Source: Pseudomonas sp. URMO17WK12:I11 (GTDB lineage: Bacteria > Pseudomonadota > Gammaproteobacteria > Pseudomonadales > Pseudomonadaceae). Taken from it: a DNA stretch of 64,000 nt. The stretch is from the NCBI RefSeq assembly GCF_007677725.1, contig NZ_VEDF01000006.1:186001-250000 (forward strand), given 5' to 3'. The translations under genes and the position numbers were made by a program. Shown piece after piece: positions 18,101 to 25,801 of the stretch. Every line of letters starts with the position of its first letter. The first letter of the stretch is position 1. The notes under the pieces are model-generated. The model was not told where the DNA came from and did no database searches. It saw only the letters and a list, made by a program, of their open reading frames with translations.

Positions 18101-18769
18101 TTCACGAGGCGGCAGACCTTTACGGATTCGGGAAAGACTTTGATCGAAGATCTCCTGTTTCGCCTCTGTGAACCTGGCCTCTGCATCAGGCTGTCGACTC
18201 ATCATGTCGCCCAACGCACCGATGGCTTGCGCAGCCAGGTACTCATAAAAGACTGACCTGATCTGTTCGGAACGGAGGGCATTTTCAAGATCAGCGCTGT
18301 GATTTTTCGCGTCCGCAAAATCCATATCGAGCGCTCGATAATGGGTAGCTTTCGGCTGGCTTTTTCCCCTGTCATAGCTGAGGACGCTGAACTCTGAATG
18401 CAACGTCCGCCCCGTGCGTTTCATCAGCCCAACCGCTTTGAGCCCTCCTGTCAGCGAGAATTTATGCCCAGAGGGATCAATACGATTGACTGGATCCCCA
18501 GCGCAGTAGGCATAGGTATTCAATCCGCCCGTTCCAAAGGGGCTGCTTGAATCGGCAGAGAGAAATCTTCGCAGGATCGGTCTGTATAATCTGTAACCGT
18601 TGCCGAGCAAATAACCGTGACTGACGGGCGCCCAGCGCTCGCCATTGAAGCCTATAAAAACCCCTTTCTCCAGCGCCCTGTAACCATATGCACAGTAGGC
18701 AAGCATCCGTATCTTGCAGTGGGCCTGAGCCATCGGTAAGGATGAAGATAACGCCCTCCATTGCACCAT
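18062..18769 (-). CDS. Second orphan Rhs-core domain protein
   Basis: 235 residues; the ATG has a strong AAGGAG at 7 bases. The core (residues ~25-102: AYGYRALEKGVFIGFNGERW, GYLLGNGYRLYRPILRRFLSADS, LNTYAYCAGDPVNRIDPSGH) is that of Rhs repeat-associated proteins. The C-terminal ~130 residues differ completely from the neighbour at 16424 and from any family known to me; they are charged and helical-looking (YRALDMDFADAKNHSADLEN...). The lack of upstream Rhs repeats and of a nearby immunity gene suggests a displaced toxin tip or a stand-alone cassette. It converges on the ion channel gene and shares 39 bp with its 3' end. Confidence 0.78.
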   Translation of the reverse strand: MVQWRALSSSLPMAQAHCKIRMLAYCAYGYRALEKGVFIGFNGERWAPVSHGYLLGNGYRLYRPILRRFLSADSSSPFGTGGLNTYAYCAGDPVNRIDPSGHKFSLTGGLKAVGLMKRTGRTLHSEFSVLSYDRGKSQPKATHYRALDMDFADAKNHSADLENALRSEQIRSVFYEYLAAQAIGALGDMMSRQPDAEARFTEAKQEIFDQSLSRIRKGLPPRESNFLSEQRTTAS

Positions 18770-18957
18770 CGCCCCGCTCCTTCTTGAAGGTCTTCCTTCA
18801 CTGCACTACGAATACGGCAGCCACTCAACTGACAGAACTGATAGGCCGCGCAGCGCTAAGCGCATAAACAAAGAACCATTGGGTCTTTAAATGCCAAAGT
18901 CTCAAACGCTATAGTCCCAGGCATTCTGCCCACTCCCATCGATAACAAGGACGCACC

Positions 18958-19956
18958 GTGAAAAAACTCTTCAGCGCCTCGCTGCTCGCCGCCGGCCTGG
19001 CCTTGGGCAACCTGGCCCAGGCTGCCCCAACGCTGCTCAACGTCTCCTATGACGTGATGCGCGACTTCTACAAGGACTACAACCCAGCCTTTCAAAAGCA
19101 CTGGGAAGCGGAGCACCAGGAGAAGGTCAACGTACAGATGTCCTTCGGTGGCTCGAGCAAGCAGGCGCGTTCGGTGATCGATGGCCTGCCAGCCGACGTC
19201 ATCACCATGAACATGGCCACCGACATCAACGCCTTGGCCGACAATGGCAAGCTGGTGCCGGACAACTGGGTCAGCCGCTTGCCGAACAACAGCGCGCCGT
19301 TCACCTCGGCGACCGTGTTCATCGTGCGCAAGGGCAACCCCAAGGCGCTCAAGGACTGGCCGGACCTGCTCAAGGATGGCGTACAGGTGATCGTGCCCAA
19401 CCCCAAGACCTCGGGTAACGGCCGCTACACCTACCTGTCGGCCTGGGGCTATGTGCTCAAGCAGGGCGGCGACGAGAACAAGGCCAAGGATTTCGTCGGC
19501 AAGCTGTTCAAGCAGGCGCCGGTACTGGACACCGGCGGTCGCGCCGCGACCACCACGTTCATGACCAACCAGATCGGCGATGTGCTGGTGACCTTCGAGA
19601 ACGAAGCCGAGATGATCGCCCGTGAATTCGGCCGTGATCAGTTCGAGGTGGTCTACCCGAGCGTGTCGGCCGAGGCCGAGCCACCGGTGAGCGTGGTCGA
19701 CAAGGTCGTGGCCAAGAAAGGTACCCAGGCAGTGGCTGAGGAATACCTCAAGTACCTGTGGTCGCCAGCCGCCCAGGAAATCGCCGCACAGAACTACCTG
19801 CGCCCGCGTGACGCGACAGTGCTGGCCAAGTACACCGACCGCTTCCCGAAAGTCGACTTCCTGTCGGTCGAGAAAACCTTCGGCGATTGGCGCACCGTGC
19901 AGAAGACCCACTTCAACGACGGTGGCATCTTCGACCAGATCTACACCAATCAATGA
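18958..19956 (+). CDS. sbp: Sulfate ABC transporter substrate-binding protein
   Basis: 332 residues, GTG start, with signal peptide MKKLFSASLLAAGLALGNLAQA. The mature protein starts TLLNVSYDVMRDFYKDYNPAFQ, and contains MSFGGSSKQARSVIDGLPADVITMN and KTSGNGRYTYLSAWGY, all hallmarks of Sbp/CysP periplasmic sulfate or thiosulfate binders. It would deliver sulfate to a CysTWA permease, but no permease or ATPase gene is adjacent, so this is an orphan binding protein. A TATAGT (18910-18915) is a possible -10 element. A long hairpin closes the gene. Confidence 0.93.
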   Translation: MKKLFSASLLAAGLALGNLAQAAPTLLNVSYDVMRDFYKDYNPAFQKHWEAEHQEKVNVQMSFGGSSKQARSVIDGLPADVITMNMATDINALADNGKLVPDNWVSRLPNNSAPFTSATVFIVRKGNPKALKDWPDLLKDGVQVIVPNPKTSGNGRYTYLSAWGYVLKQGGDENKAKDFVGKLFKQAPVLDTGGRAATTTFMTNQIGDVLVTFENEAEMIAREFGRDQFEVVYPSVSAEAEPPVSVVDKVVAKKGTQAVAEEYLKYLWSPAAQEIAAQNYLRPRDATVLAKYTDRFPKVDFLSVEKTFGDWRTVQKTHFNDGGIFDQIYTNQ

Positions 19957-19959
19957 TCT

Positions 19960-19999
19960 ACAGGCCTCTCGCGGTCACTCAGGACCGCGCGAGGCCTGT
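19960..19999 (+). terminator. Long hairpin after the sulfate-binding protein gene
   Basis: ACAGGCCTC pairs with GAGGCCTGT (9 bp). After a one-base mismatch, CGCGGTC pairs with GACCGCG (7 bp) around a 6-base loop. It begins 4 bp after the stop codon and is followed by CTGC rather than a T-run. Confidence 0.6.
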
Positions 20000-20048
20000 C
20001 TGCAACAGCCGATCCGTCAGGGTCTATCCATGACCGGTGCGCGCCGTC

Positions 20049-20990
20049 TCAGGCTGATGCCAGCGCTTGCTGGCGGAACACCAGCGCCTTCAGCCCGCCT
20101 GCCGGGTCGGCATCGGGAAACTCCGGCGGGTTGGCCAGGCGCTCGATGAACGCCAAGTCGGGCGCCTGCTCGGCCATGGCGTCGATCAGAAACGCCGGGC
20201 CAATGGCCGGGTCGTTGACGCAGGCCAACACCGTGCCGCCGGGGCTGAGCAATTCGGGCAAGCGGCGCAGGATCTTGGCGTAGTCCTGGGTCAACACGAA
20301 GCTGCCGCGCTGGAAGGTCGGCGGGTCGATGATGATCAGGTCGTAGGGCCCATATTTGCGTACCTTGCCCCAGGACTTGAACAGTTCATGGCCCAGGTAG
20401 GCGACCCGCGAAGCATCGTGGCCATTGAGCCGATGATTATCACGGCCCCGCGCCAGCGCCGCCTTGGCCATGTCGAGGTTGACCACCTGTTCGGCGCCTC
20501 CGGCAATGGCTGCTACCGAGAAGCCACAGGTGTAAGCGAACAGGTTCAGCACCCGCTTGCCCGCAGCCTGCTCGCGCACCCAGCGACGGCCATAACGCAT
20601 GTCCAGGAACAGGCCGTTGTTCTGCCGCACACCGAGGTCGAGCAGGTAACGCAGGCCGTCCTCGATCACCTCACGCTGCTGGCCCGCCTCGCCCAACAGC
20701 CACTGGCCCGGGCTGTCCGGCAGGTAGCGGTGCTGGATGAGCACAGCCTGAGCGCTCCATTGCGGGCGTTCGGCAAGACGACGCAGCATGCCCTCGAGTT
20801 CGGCCAGCTGCTCAGCGGACGGTTCACGAAACAGCGCAACCGACAGCACGCCCTGCAGCCAGTCCACCGTTACCTGCTCCAGGCCCTCCCAGCAGCGCCC
20901 GCGACCATGGAACAGACGGCGGGTCTCGTTGGGCGCGGGATCAAGGCCCGCCTGCAAAATCTGTTCGAGGGTGTGGATAGGCGAGGTCAT
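20049..20990 (-). CDS. Class I SAM-dependent methyltransferase (RlmI-like)
   Basis: 313 residues from the ATG at 20990 (MTSPIHTLEQILQAGLDP). The SAM-binding motif I is VLNLFAYTCGFSVAAIAGGA (~residues 157-176) followed by the acidic end of strand two (VVNLDMAKAAL), and motif IV is IIIDPPTFQRGSF, the DPPxF form seen in rRNA cytosine-C5 methyltransferases of the RlmI/RlmK type. The N-terminal part lacks an obvious PUA domain. The substrate cannot be named from sequence; a 23S rRNA or other RNA base is likely. It stands alone between sbp and the allantoin control region. Confidence 0.82.
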   Translation of the reverse strand: MTSPIHTLEQILQAGLDPAPNETRRLFHGRGRCWEGLEQVTVDWLQGVLSVALFREPSAEQLAELEGMLRRLAERPQWSAQAVLIQHRYLPDSPGQWLLGEAGQQREVIEDGLRYLLDLGVRQNNGLFLDMRYGRRWVREQAAGKRVLNLFAYTCGFSVAAIAGGAEQVVNLDMAKAALARGRDNHRLNGHDASRVAYLGHELFKSWGKVRKYGPYDLIIIDPPTFQRGSFVLTQDYAKILRRLPELLSPGGTVLACVNDPAIGPAFLIDAMAEQAPDLAFIERLANPPEFPDADPAGGLKALVFRQQALASA

Positions 20991-21138
20991 GGTAGGCCGC
21001 AAGCGATTGAAGGGGGCGCATTCTAACGTTTTTGCCAAAGCTCAGCCCAGCGCCAGGAAACCTGACTATTTTTTGTACACACGAATGTCACCTTAGGTGC
21101 CATTTTTGTGTGCACTTTGCGAAATTATGCCCCAACCC

Positions 21139-21157
21139 GTTACACACTTCGTGTAAC
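21139..21157. repeat. Inverted repeat GTTACAC...GTGTAAC
   Basis: A perfect 7-bp inverted repeat with a 5-base centre, directly upstream of the RutR-type boxes. It could be an operator or a small hairpin ending transcription from elsewhere. Confidence 0.45.
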
Positions 21158-21162
21158 TAATA

Positions 21163-21178
21163 CTGACCAATCGATCAA
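21163..21178. promoter_or_regulatory. RutR-type box, weaker copy
   Basis: CTGACCAATCGATCAA matches 11 of the 14 defined positions of the E. coli RutR consensus TTGACCANNTGGTCAA. Its centre is 42 bp from that of the stronger copy at 21205, four helical turns, so two dimers would bind on the same face. Confidence 0.5.
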
Positions 21179-21204
21179 CTAATATTACTAGAGGCAAATT
21201 AAAC

Positions 21205-21220
21205 TTGATCATTTGGTCAA
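21205..21220. promoter_or_regulatory. RutR-type box, strong copy
   Basis: TTGATCATTTGGTCAA matches 13 of the 14 defined positions of TTGACCANNTGGTCAA and is nearly a perfect palindrome. It lies about 80 bp upstream of the sigma-54-like promoter. The RutR-like regulator at 7550 is the obvious candidate binder, though a genomic paralogue is possible. Confidence 0.65.
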
Positions 21221-21300
21221 ATTATAAATGATGACTTTCAGCTAGTTATAGCCGGCAAAGCGAAGTCAGAAATCAGCAGAATCTAAAGTCCCTTTTTTCA

Positions 21301-21316
21301 TGGCATGGAACTCGCT
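21301..21316 (+). promoter_or_regulatory. Sigma-54-like promoter candidate for the allantoin permease gene
   Basis: TGGCATGGAACTCGCT has the TGGCA -24 element and T.GCT -12 element with exactly 10 bases between GG and GC; the -12 TTGC is TCGC. This fits nitrogen-regulated expression of allantoin uptake (inference). Confidence 0.45.
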
Positions 21317-21332
21317 TTCCTGTGTTCGTGTT

Positions 21333-21342
21333 TTGTATACAC
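21333..21342. promoter_or_regulatory. One-mismatch copy of the TTGTATACAA palindrome
   Basis: TTGTATACAC differs at one base from the perfect palindromes in the gcl/glcG region. It lies just downstream of the sigma-54-like promoter, so the same regulator could act on both loci. Confidence 0.4.
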
Positions 21343-21496
21343 GTTATCCAAAACATCAATACACAAGAACCCGCGACGCCGGCTCCATACCGGCCGCCGC
21401 GCCTAGAACCCAGTGATGCCAAGCTGCACCGACGAGATGGCGAGCCCGTGCGCATGCCCGCTCCTCGCAGTCCACACGCATCAGGAGCCTGCCGGA

Positions 21497-23029
21497 ATGA
21501 GTACCAGCCTCGACCTTGCCCCTGAACTATCCGTCGCCAGCACACAACCTTCAGCCACTATTGCCGGTGAACTTGCGCACCTTGAATTGAGCCCGCGCCT
21601 GCACAACCGCGACCTCGCCCCGACGCGCCTGGCTGGCCGCCGCTGGGGCCGCTACAGCATCTTTGCGCTGTGGACCAACGATGTGCACAACATTGCCAAC
21701 TACTCATTCGCCATGGGCCTGTTCGCCTTGGGCCTGGGTGGCTGGCAGATCCTGCTGTCCCTGGCCATCGGCGCCGCCCTGGTGTATTTCTTCATGAACC
21801 TGTCCGGTTACATGGGGCAGAAGACCGGTGTGCCGTTTCCGGTGATCAGCCGCATCGCCTTCGGTATTCACGGCGCGCAGGTTCCGGCGCTGATTCGTGC
21901 AGTCATCGCCATCGCCTGGTTCGGCATCCAGACCTACCTGGCTTCGGTGGTCCTGCGCGTGCTCTTGACGGCCGTCTGGCCAAGCGTGGCCAGCTACGAT
22001 CACGACAGCATCCTGGGCCTGTCGAGCCTGGGCTGGGTGTGTTTCGTGGCGATCTGGCTGGTGCAACTGGTGATCCTCGCCTACGGCATGGAAATGGTGC
22101 GCCGCTATGAAGCCTTCGCCGGGCCGGTGATCCTGCTGACGGTCGCAAGCCTGGCGGTGTTCATGTATTTTCGCGCCGACGCGCGCATCGCCTGGTCGGT
22201 CGCAGAACCGCTGAGCGGCTACGAGATGTGGCGCAACATCTTCGCCGGAGGCGCGCTGTGGTTGGCCATCTATGGCACCCTGGTGCTGAATTTCTGCGAC
22301 TTCGCCCGTTCCTCGCCGTGCCGCAAGACCATCCGCGTCGGCAATTTCTGGGGCCTGCCGGTGAACATTCTGGTGTTCGCCATGATCACCGTGGTGCTGT
22401 GCGGCGCGCAGTTCCAGATCAACGGCCAGATCATCGACAGCCCGACGCAGATCGTCGCCAGCATCCCCAGCACGCCGTTCCTGGTGCTGGGCTGCCTGGC
22501 CTTTCTGATCGTCACGGTGGCAGTGAACATCATGGCCAACTTCGTCGCCCCGGCCTTCGTGTTGAGCAACCTGGCACCGCGCCATCTGAACTTCCGCCGG
22601 GCCGGGCTGATCAGCGCGACGGTGGCAGTACTGATCCTGCCCTGGAACCTCTACAACAGCCCGCTGGTGATCGTGTACTTCCTGTCCGGCCTGGGCGCCC
22701 TGCTCGGCCCCCTGTACGGCGTGATCATGGCCGACTACTGGCTGCTGCGCAAAGGCTGCATCAACGTGCCGCAGCTGTATACCGAGCACCCGACCGGCGC
22801 CTACCACTACAGCAAAGGCATCAACCTGCGTGCGCTGGCCGCGTTCCTGCCGGCCGCGTTGCTGGCGATCGTCCTGGCGCTGGTGCCGCACTTCCATGGT
22901 ATCGCGCCGTTTTCCTGGCTGATCGGCGCCGGCATCGCCGCTGCGCTGTACCTGCTGATCGCCCCGCGCAACCGTCACTATCACGATGTCAGCGGCGAGT
23001 GCATTGCCGTCGACCACAGCAGCCACTGA
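21497..23029 (+). CDS. NCS1-family permease, probably for allantoin
   Basis: 510 residues from the ATG at 21497, which has AGGAG at 10 bases upstream. About 12 membrane segments of the nucleobase:cation symporter-1 (Mhp1/PucI) type; LWTNDVHNIANYSFAMGLFALGLGGWQ is the conserved first helix and NFCDFARSSP (~residue 270) is the family signature. NCS1 members carry allantoin, hydantoins, cytosine or thiamine precursors with sodium or protons. The following gene encodes an allantoin racemase (17 bp apart), so allantoin is the best substrate guess. Upstream RutR-type boxes and a sigma-54-like promoter suggest purine/nitrogen control. Confidence 0.88.
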   Translation: MSTSLDLAPELSVASTQPSATIAGELAHLELSPRLHNRDLAPTRLAGRRWGRYSIFALWTNDVHNIANYSFAMGLFALGLGGWQILLSLAIGAALVYFFMNLSGYMGQKTGVPFPVISRIAFGIHGAQVPALIRAVIAIAWFGIQTYLASVVLRVLLTAVWPSVASYDHDSILGLSSLGWVCFVAIWLVQLVILAYGMEMVRRYEAFAGPVILLTVASLAVFMYFRADARIAWSVAEPLSGYEMWRNIFAGGALWLAIYGTLVLNFCDFARSSPCRKTIRVGNFWGLPVNILVFAMITVVLCGAQFQINGQIIDSPTQIVASIPSTPFLVLGCLAFLIVTVAVNIMANFVAPAFVLSNLAPRHLNFRRAGLISATVAVLILPWNLYNSPLVIVYFLSGLGALLGPLYGVIMADYWLLRKGCINVPQLYTEHPTGAYHYSKGINLRALAAFLPAALLAIVLALVPHFHGIAPFSWLIGAGIAAALYLLIAPRNRHYHDVSGECIAVDHSSH

Positions 23030-23045
23030 CCAAGGAGGCCCTGTC

Positions 23046-23774
23046 ATGCGTATTCTGATCGCGAACGTCAACACCACCGAGGCGATTACCCACGCCATCG
23101 CCGAGCAGGCGCGCAGCGTCGCCGCCCCCGGCACCGAGATCATCGGCCTGACGCCCTGGTTCGGGGCCGAATCGGTGGAGGGGAACTTCGAGAGTTACCT
23201 GGCGGCGATTGCCGTGATGGACCGGGTCATGGCCTATGACGGGCCATACGATGCCGTGATCCAGGCCGGCTACGGCGAACATGGCCGCGAGGGCCTGCAG
23301 GAATTGCTCGATGTGCCGGTGGTGGACATCACCGACGCTGCCGCCAGCACGGCAATGTACCTGGGCCACGCGTACTCGGTGGTCACCACCCTGGACCGTA
23401 CCGTGCCGCTGATCGAAGACCGTCTGAGGCTCTCGGGCCTGTATGAACGCTGCGCCTCGGTGCGGGCCAGCGGCCTGGCGGTGCTGGAGCTCGAAGAAGA
23501 TCCGCAGCGCGCCGTCCAGGCCATTGTCGAGCAAGCGGAACGGGCAGTGCGCGACGACAAGGCCGAGGTCATCTGCCTGGGCTGCGGTGGCATGGCCGGC
23601 CTCGACGAGCAGATCCGTCAACGCACAGGCGTACCGGTGGTGGATGGCGTGAGCGCGGCGGTGACCATTGCCGAGTCATTGGTACGCCTGGGGCTCACTA
23701 CCTCGAAAGTGCGCACCTACGCCACACCACGGGCCAAGAAAGTGGTGGGCTGGCCGATGATGTCAGGTCGCTGA
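23046..23774 (+). CDS. Allantoin racemase (Asp/Glu/hydantoin racemase family)
   Basis: 242 residues from the ATG at 23046, with AAGGAGG just upstream. The family fold is clear (MRILIANVNTTEAITHAIAEQ; VICLGCGGMAGLD). The second catalytic cysteine is Cys180 in LGC. The first is replaced: residue 75 is Gly in IQAGYGEHG, and Glu78 stands three residues later. This is exactly the substitution described for the characterised Pseudomonas allantoin racemase, where Glu78 takes over the role of the missing cysteine; true hydantoin racemases keep both cysteines. It converts (R)-allantoin to the (S)-form used by allantoinase. It is probably co-transcribed with the permease. Confidence 0.88.
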   Translation: MRILIANVNTTEAITHAIAEQARSVAAPGTEIIGLTPWFGAESVEGNFESYLAAIAVMDRVMAYDGPYDAVIQAGYGEHGREGLQELLDVPVVDITDAAASTAMYLGHAYSVVTTLDRTVPLIEDRLRLSGLYERCASVRASGLAVLELEEDPQRAVQAIVEQAERAVRDDKAEVICLGCGGMAGLDEQIRQRTGVPVVDGVSAAVTIAESLVRLGLTTSKVRTYATPRAKKVVGWPMMSGR

Positions 23775-23811
23775 CAGCGGCTGCTGCCCGCTCAGCCACC
23801 GTGGCGGCGCC

Positions 23812-24504
23812 TCACGTCGGGCATTTGTGCGCGCCGCCGTCGAGACCTTGGCGCACGTTGCGGCTGAGCAGGCTGGCCTTGCCGTCGTGCCAGGTCAAGG
23901 TCAGGACGTAGAGGGTGTCGAAGTCGTCGCCGTTCCAATCCTCGGTGATGACCCGTTCATCGCCCAGGGCCTTGGCCGCTACGGTGTTGATCAACTCAGG
24001 CAGGTAGCCATGCGACCACGCCGTGTACACCGTCGCGTTGCGGTATTTCTCGCTGAGCAATTCGTCCGCCAGCGCGTCGGTGTCATTGGCACTGAAGTCG
24101 ATATTGACCGGCAAGCCGAGGCGGATCGCACTCGGGCTGATGGTCATCAGTGGGCGAATGTAGCTGTAGCTTTGGTCGTCACTGCCTTCTTCGACGTGTC
24201 GCGAGGGGTTGGCGGCAAATACGTAATTGGCTTTGCCGAAGCGCTCGGGCAGTACGGTGGCCAGATCCAGCGCGCGGTTCAGGCCCTGGCAGTTCAATTG
24301 CCCAAGGCCCTCACCGGGCTTTTCGGCATGACGCAGAAATACCAGGGTCTGGGTCCCGTCGACGGGTTCGGCACGGCTTTCCAGCACCTCCAGCGTCAAC
24401 GGCACGGCAGCGGCAACCAGCGCCATACCCAACAGCAAGGAACGGCGGCGGCGCCAGAAAGCAGATAACTTGGCGAGAGCGAAGGGTGATGGCAAGCGAG
24501 GCAT
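23812..24504 (-). CDS. Membrane-anchored or exported histidine phosphatase-family protein
   Basis: 230 residues from the ATG at 24504; a TTG three codons earlier is an alternative, and neither has an ideal ribosome-binding site. An N-terminal arginine-rich stretch and hydrophobic segment (RRRRSLLLGMALVAAAVPLTL, ~residues 18-38) form a signal anchor. The histidine phosphatase motif is LVFLRHAEKPGEG (catalytic RHAE) near residue 57, but the rest of the domain diverges from phosphoglycerate mutases, and a second His is seen in YTAWSHGYLPEL. Related proteins are usually annotated as hypothetical. The substrate is unknown. Confidence 0.75.
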   Translation of the reverse strand: MPRLPSPFALAKLSAFWRRRRSLLLGMALVAAAVPLTLEVLESRAEPVDGTQTLVFLRHAEKPGEGLGQLNCQGLNRALDLATVLPERFGKANYVFAANPSRHVEEGSDDQSYSYIRPLMTISPSAIRLGLPVNIDFSANDTDALADELLSEKYRNATVYTAWSHGYLPELINTVAAKALGDERVITEDWNGDDFDTLYVLTLTWHDGKASLLSRNVRQGLDGGAHKCPT

Positions 24505-24590
24505 TCCTGGCAAAAGTACGCTACTGAGAGTGACTTATGCGCGTTTTGTTCCCATGCACCGCCCGATCAGCCACGCACCTTCAGGCTCCC

Positions 24591-24929
24591 TCAATCATCG
24601 CGCGTCAGCACTTCCAGTAATTCGATCTCGAACGTCAGGTCCGAATGCGGCGGGATCTTTCCCACCGCGCGCTCACCGTAGCCAAGCTGCGCGGGCACTT
24701 GCAGCCGGCGCTTGCCGCCGACCCGCATGCCCTGCAAGCCCTGGTCCCAGCCCTTGATCACCCGCCCAGTGCCGATCACGCATTGAAAAGGCTTGCCCCG
24801 CGACCAGGATGAGTCGAACTCACTGCCGTCGGCCAGCCAGCCGGTGTATTGGGTGGTAATCAAGGCGCCTTTGACGACGGCCTTGCCGTCGCCTTCGATC
24901 AGGTCGGTGATCTGCACTTCGCCGCTCAT
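24591..24929 (-). CDS. FKBP-type peptidyl-prolyl cis-trans isomerase
   Basis: 112 residues from the ATG at 24929 (GGAG at 5 bases). A single FKBP domain: YTGWLADGSEFDSSW (residues ~28-42), the binding-pocket VIGTGRVIKGWDQGLQGMRVGGKRRLQVP, YGERAVGKIPPHSDLTFEIELLEV. The hydrophobic pocket residues (Phe, Ile, Trp) are kept. No signal peptide, so a cytoplasmic proline isomerase of the minimal FKBP type (about 110 residues). It follows the PhzF-like gene on the same strand by 37 bp and could share its transcript. Confidence 0.93.
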   Translation of the reverse strand: MSGEVQITDLIEGDGKAVVKGALITTQYTGWLADGSEFDSSWSRGKPFQCVIGTGRVIKGWDQGLQGMRVGGKRRLQVPAQLGYGERAVGKIPPHSDLTFEIELLEVLTRDD

Positions 24930-24966
24930 GGGATGCTCCAAGGTAAGAATCAAGGCCGCCCTTTTA

Positions 24967-25755
24967 TCAGATAAACACCGTGCCACGCATGTACAACGCC
25001 GCGCGACCACTGATGATCACTCGCCCATTGCCCGGCACCTCGCAGTGCAGTTGGCCTTTGCGCGCCCCGCCCTGCTCGCAGGTCAACGCCTGCTTGCCCA
25101 GCCGCTGCGCCCACAGCGGCGCCAGCGACGTGTGGGCAGAGCCTGTGACTGGGTCTTCGTTGACGCCGACCCGTGGGCCAAACCAGCGGGTGACGAAATC
25201 GAAGCCTCGGCCTGGGGCGGTCACAGCGATGCCGCGCACATCGAACGCCGACAGCGCGGCGAAGTCAGGCGTGAGCGGATCGAGCAATGCCGGGTCATCG
25301 ATCATCACGATGTAGTCGTCCGAGCGATACACCGCCCGCACTGCGGGCAACGCCAGGGCCTCGAGCAAACCGGCTGGCATTTCGACCGCCTGCGGTTGCT
25401 TGGCAGGGAAGTCCATGGCCAGCAGGCCATCCTGCGCGCGGCTCACGCGCAATTCGCCACTGCGGGTGTTGAAGCGCAACACCTGCGCTTGCTCGGCCAG
25501 CTGCTCGAACAAGACATAAGCCGCGGCCAGGGTGGCGTGGCCGCACAGATCGACCTCGACAGTGGGGGTGAACCAGCGCAAGTCGAAGCCATCACCATTG
25601 CGCACGAAATACGCGGTCTCGGACAGGTTGTTCTCTTCGGCGATACGCTGCAGCACGGCATCCGGTAACCAGCTTTGCAGGGCAATAACCGCTGCCGGGT
25701 TGCCACCGAAGGGCTCGGCACTGAAAGCATCGACCTGGAAAATTTCAAGTTGCAT
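24967..25755 (-). CDS. PhzF-family isomerase-like protein
   Basis: 262 residues from the ATG at 25755, with AAGGAG at 6 bases. The family N-terminus MQLEIFQVDAFSAEPFGGNPAAVI, the catalytic Glu in AEENNLSETAYF (~residue 46), LRWFTPTVEVDLCGHATLAAAYVL and the C-terminal GPRVGVNEDPVTGSAHTSL match the PhzF/diaminopimelate-epimerase-like fold. Members isomerise diverse substrates; there are no phenazine genes here, so no reaction can be assigned. Likely co-transcribed with the FKBP gene. Confidence 0.88.
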   Translation of the reverse strand: MQLEIFQVDAFSAEPFGGNPAAVIALQSWLPDAVLQRIAEENNLSETAYFVRNGDGFDLRWFTPTVEVDLCGHATLAAAYVLFEQLAEQAQVLRFNTRSGELRVSRAQDGLLAMDFPAKQPQAVEMPAGLLEALALPAVRAVYRSDDYIVMIDDPALLDPLTPDFAALSAFDVRGIAVTAPGRGFDFVTRWFGPRVGVNEDPVTGSAHTSLAPLWAQRLGKQALTCEQGGARKGQLHCEVPGNGRVIISGRAALYMRGTVFI

Positions 25756-25801
25756 CAAACGCTCCTTGTGATCCGGCGAGGGCCGGCGACTGTCGAACAG
25801 A

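Larger units (their letters stand above)
20991..21496. other. 506-bp AT-rich control region upstream of the allantoin permease gene
   Basis: No supported gene. It is notably richer in A+T than its neighbours (especially 21120-21250). It contains TTTTGTACAC (21071), the inverted repeat GTTACAC-ACTTC-GTGTAAC (21139-21157), two RutR-type boxes (21163-21178, 21205-21220), a sigma-54-like promoter (21301-21316), and TTGTATACAC (21333-21342), a one-mismatch copy of the palindrome found at gcl. The leader to the ATG at 21497 is long, about 170 bp. Confidence 0.65.

Noticed and set aside
18901..18957. TATAGT and TTTAAA upstream of sbp as a sigma-70 promoter
   Set aside because: The -35 match is weak and the spacing is uncertain, so it is mentioned only within the sbp entry.
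21704..23143. 479-codon open frame antisense to the NCS1 permease
   Set aside because: His/Gln-rich shadow of a membrane protein gene.
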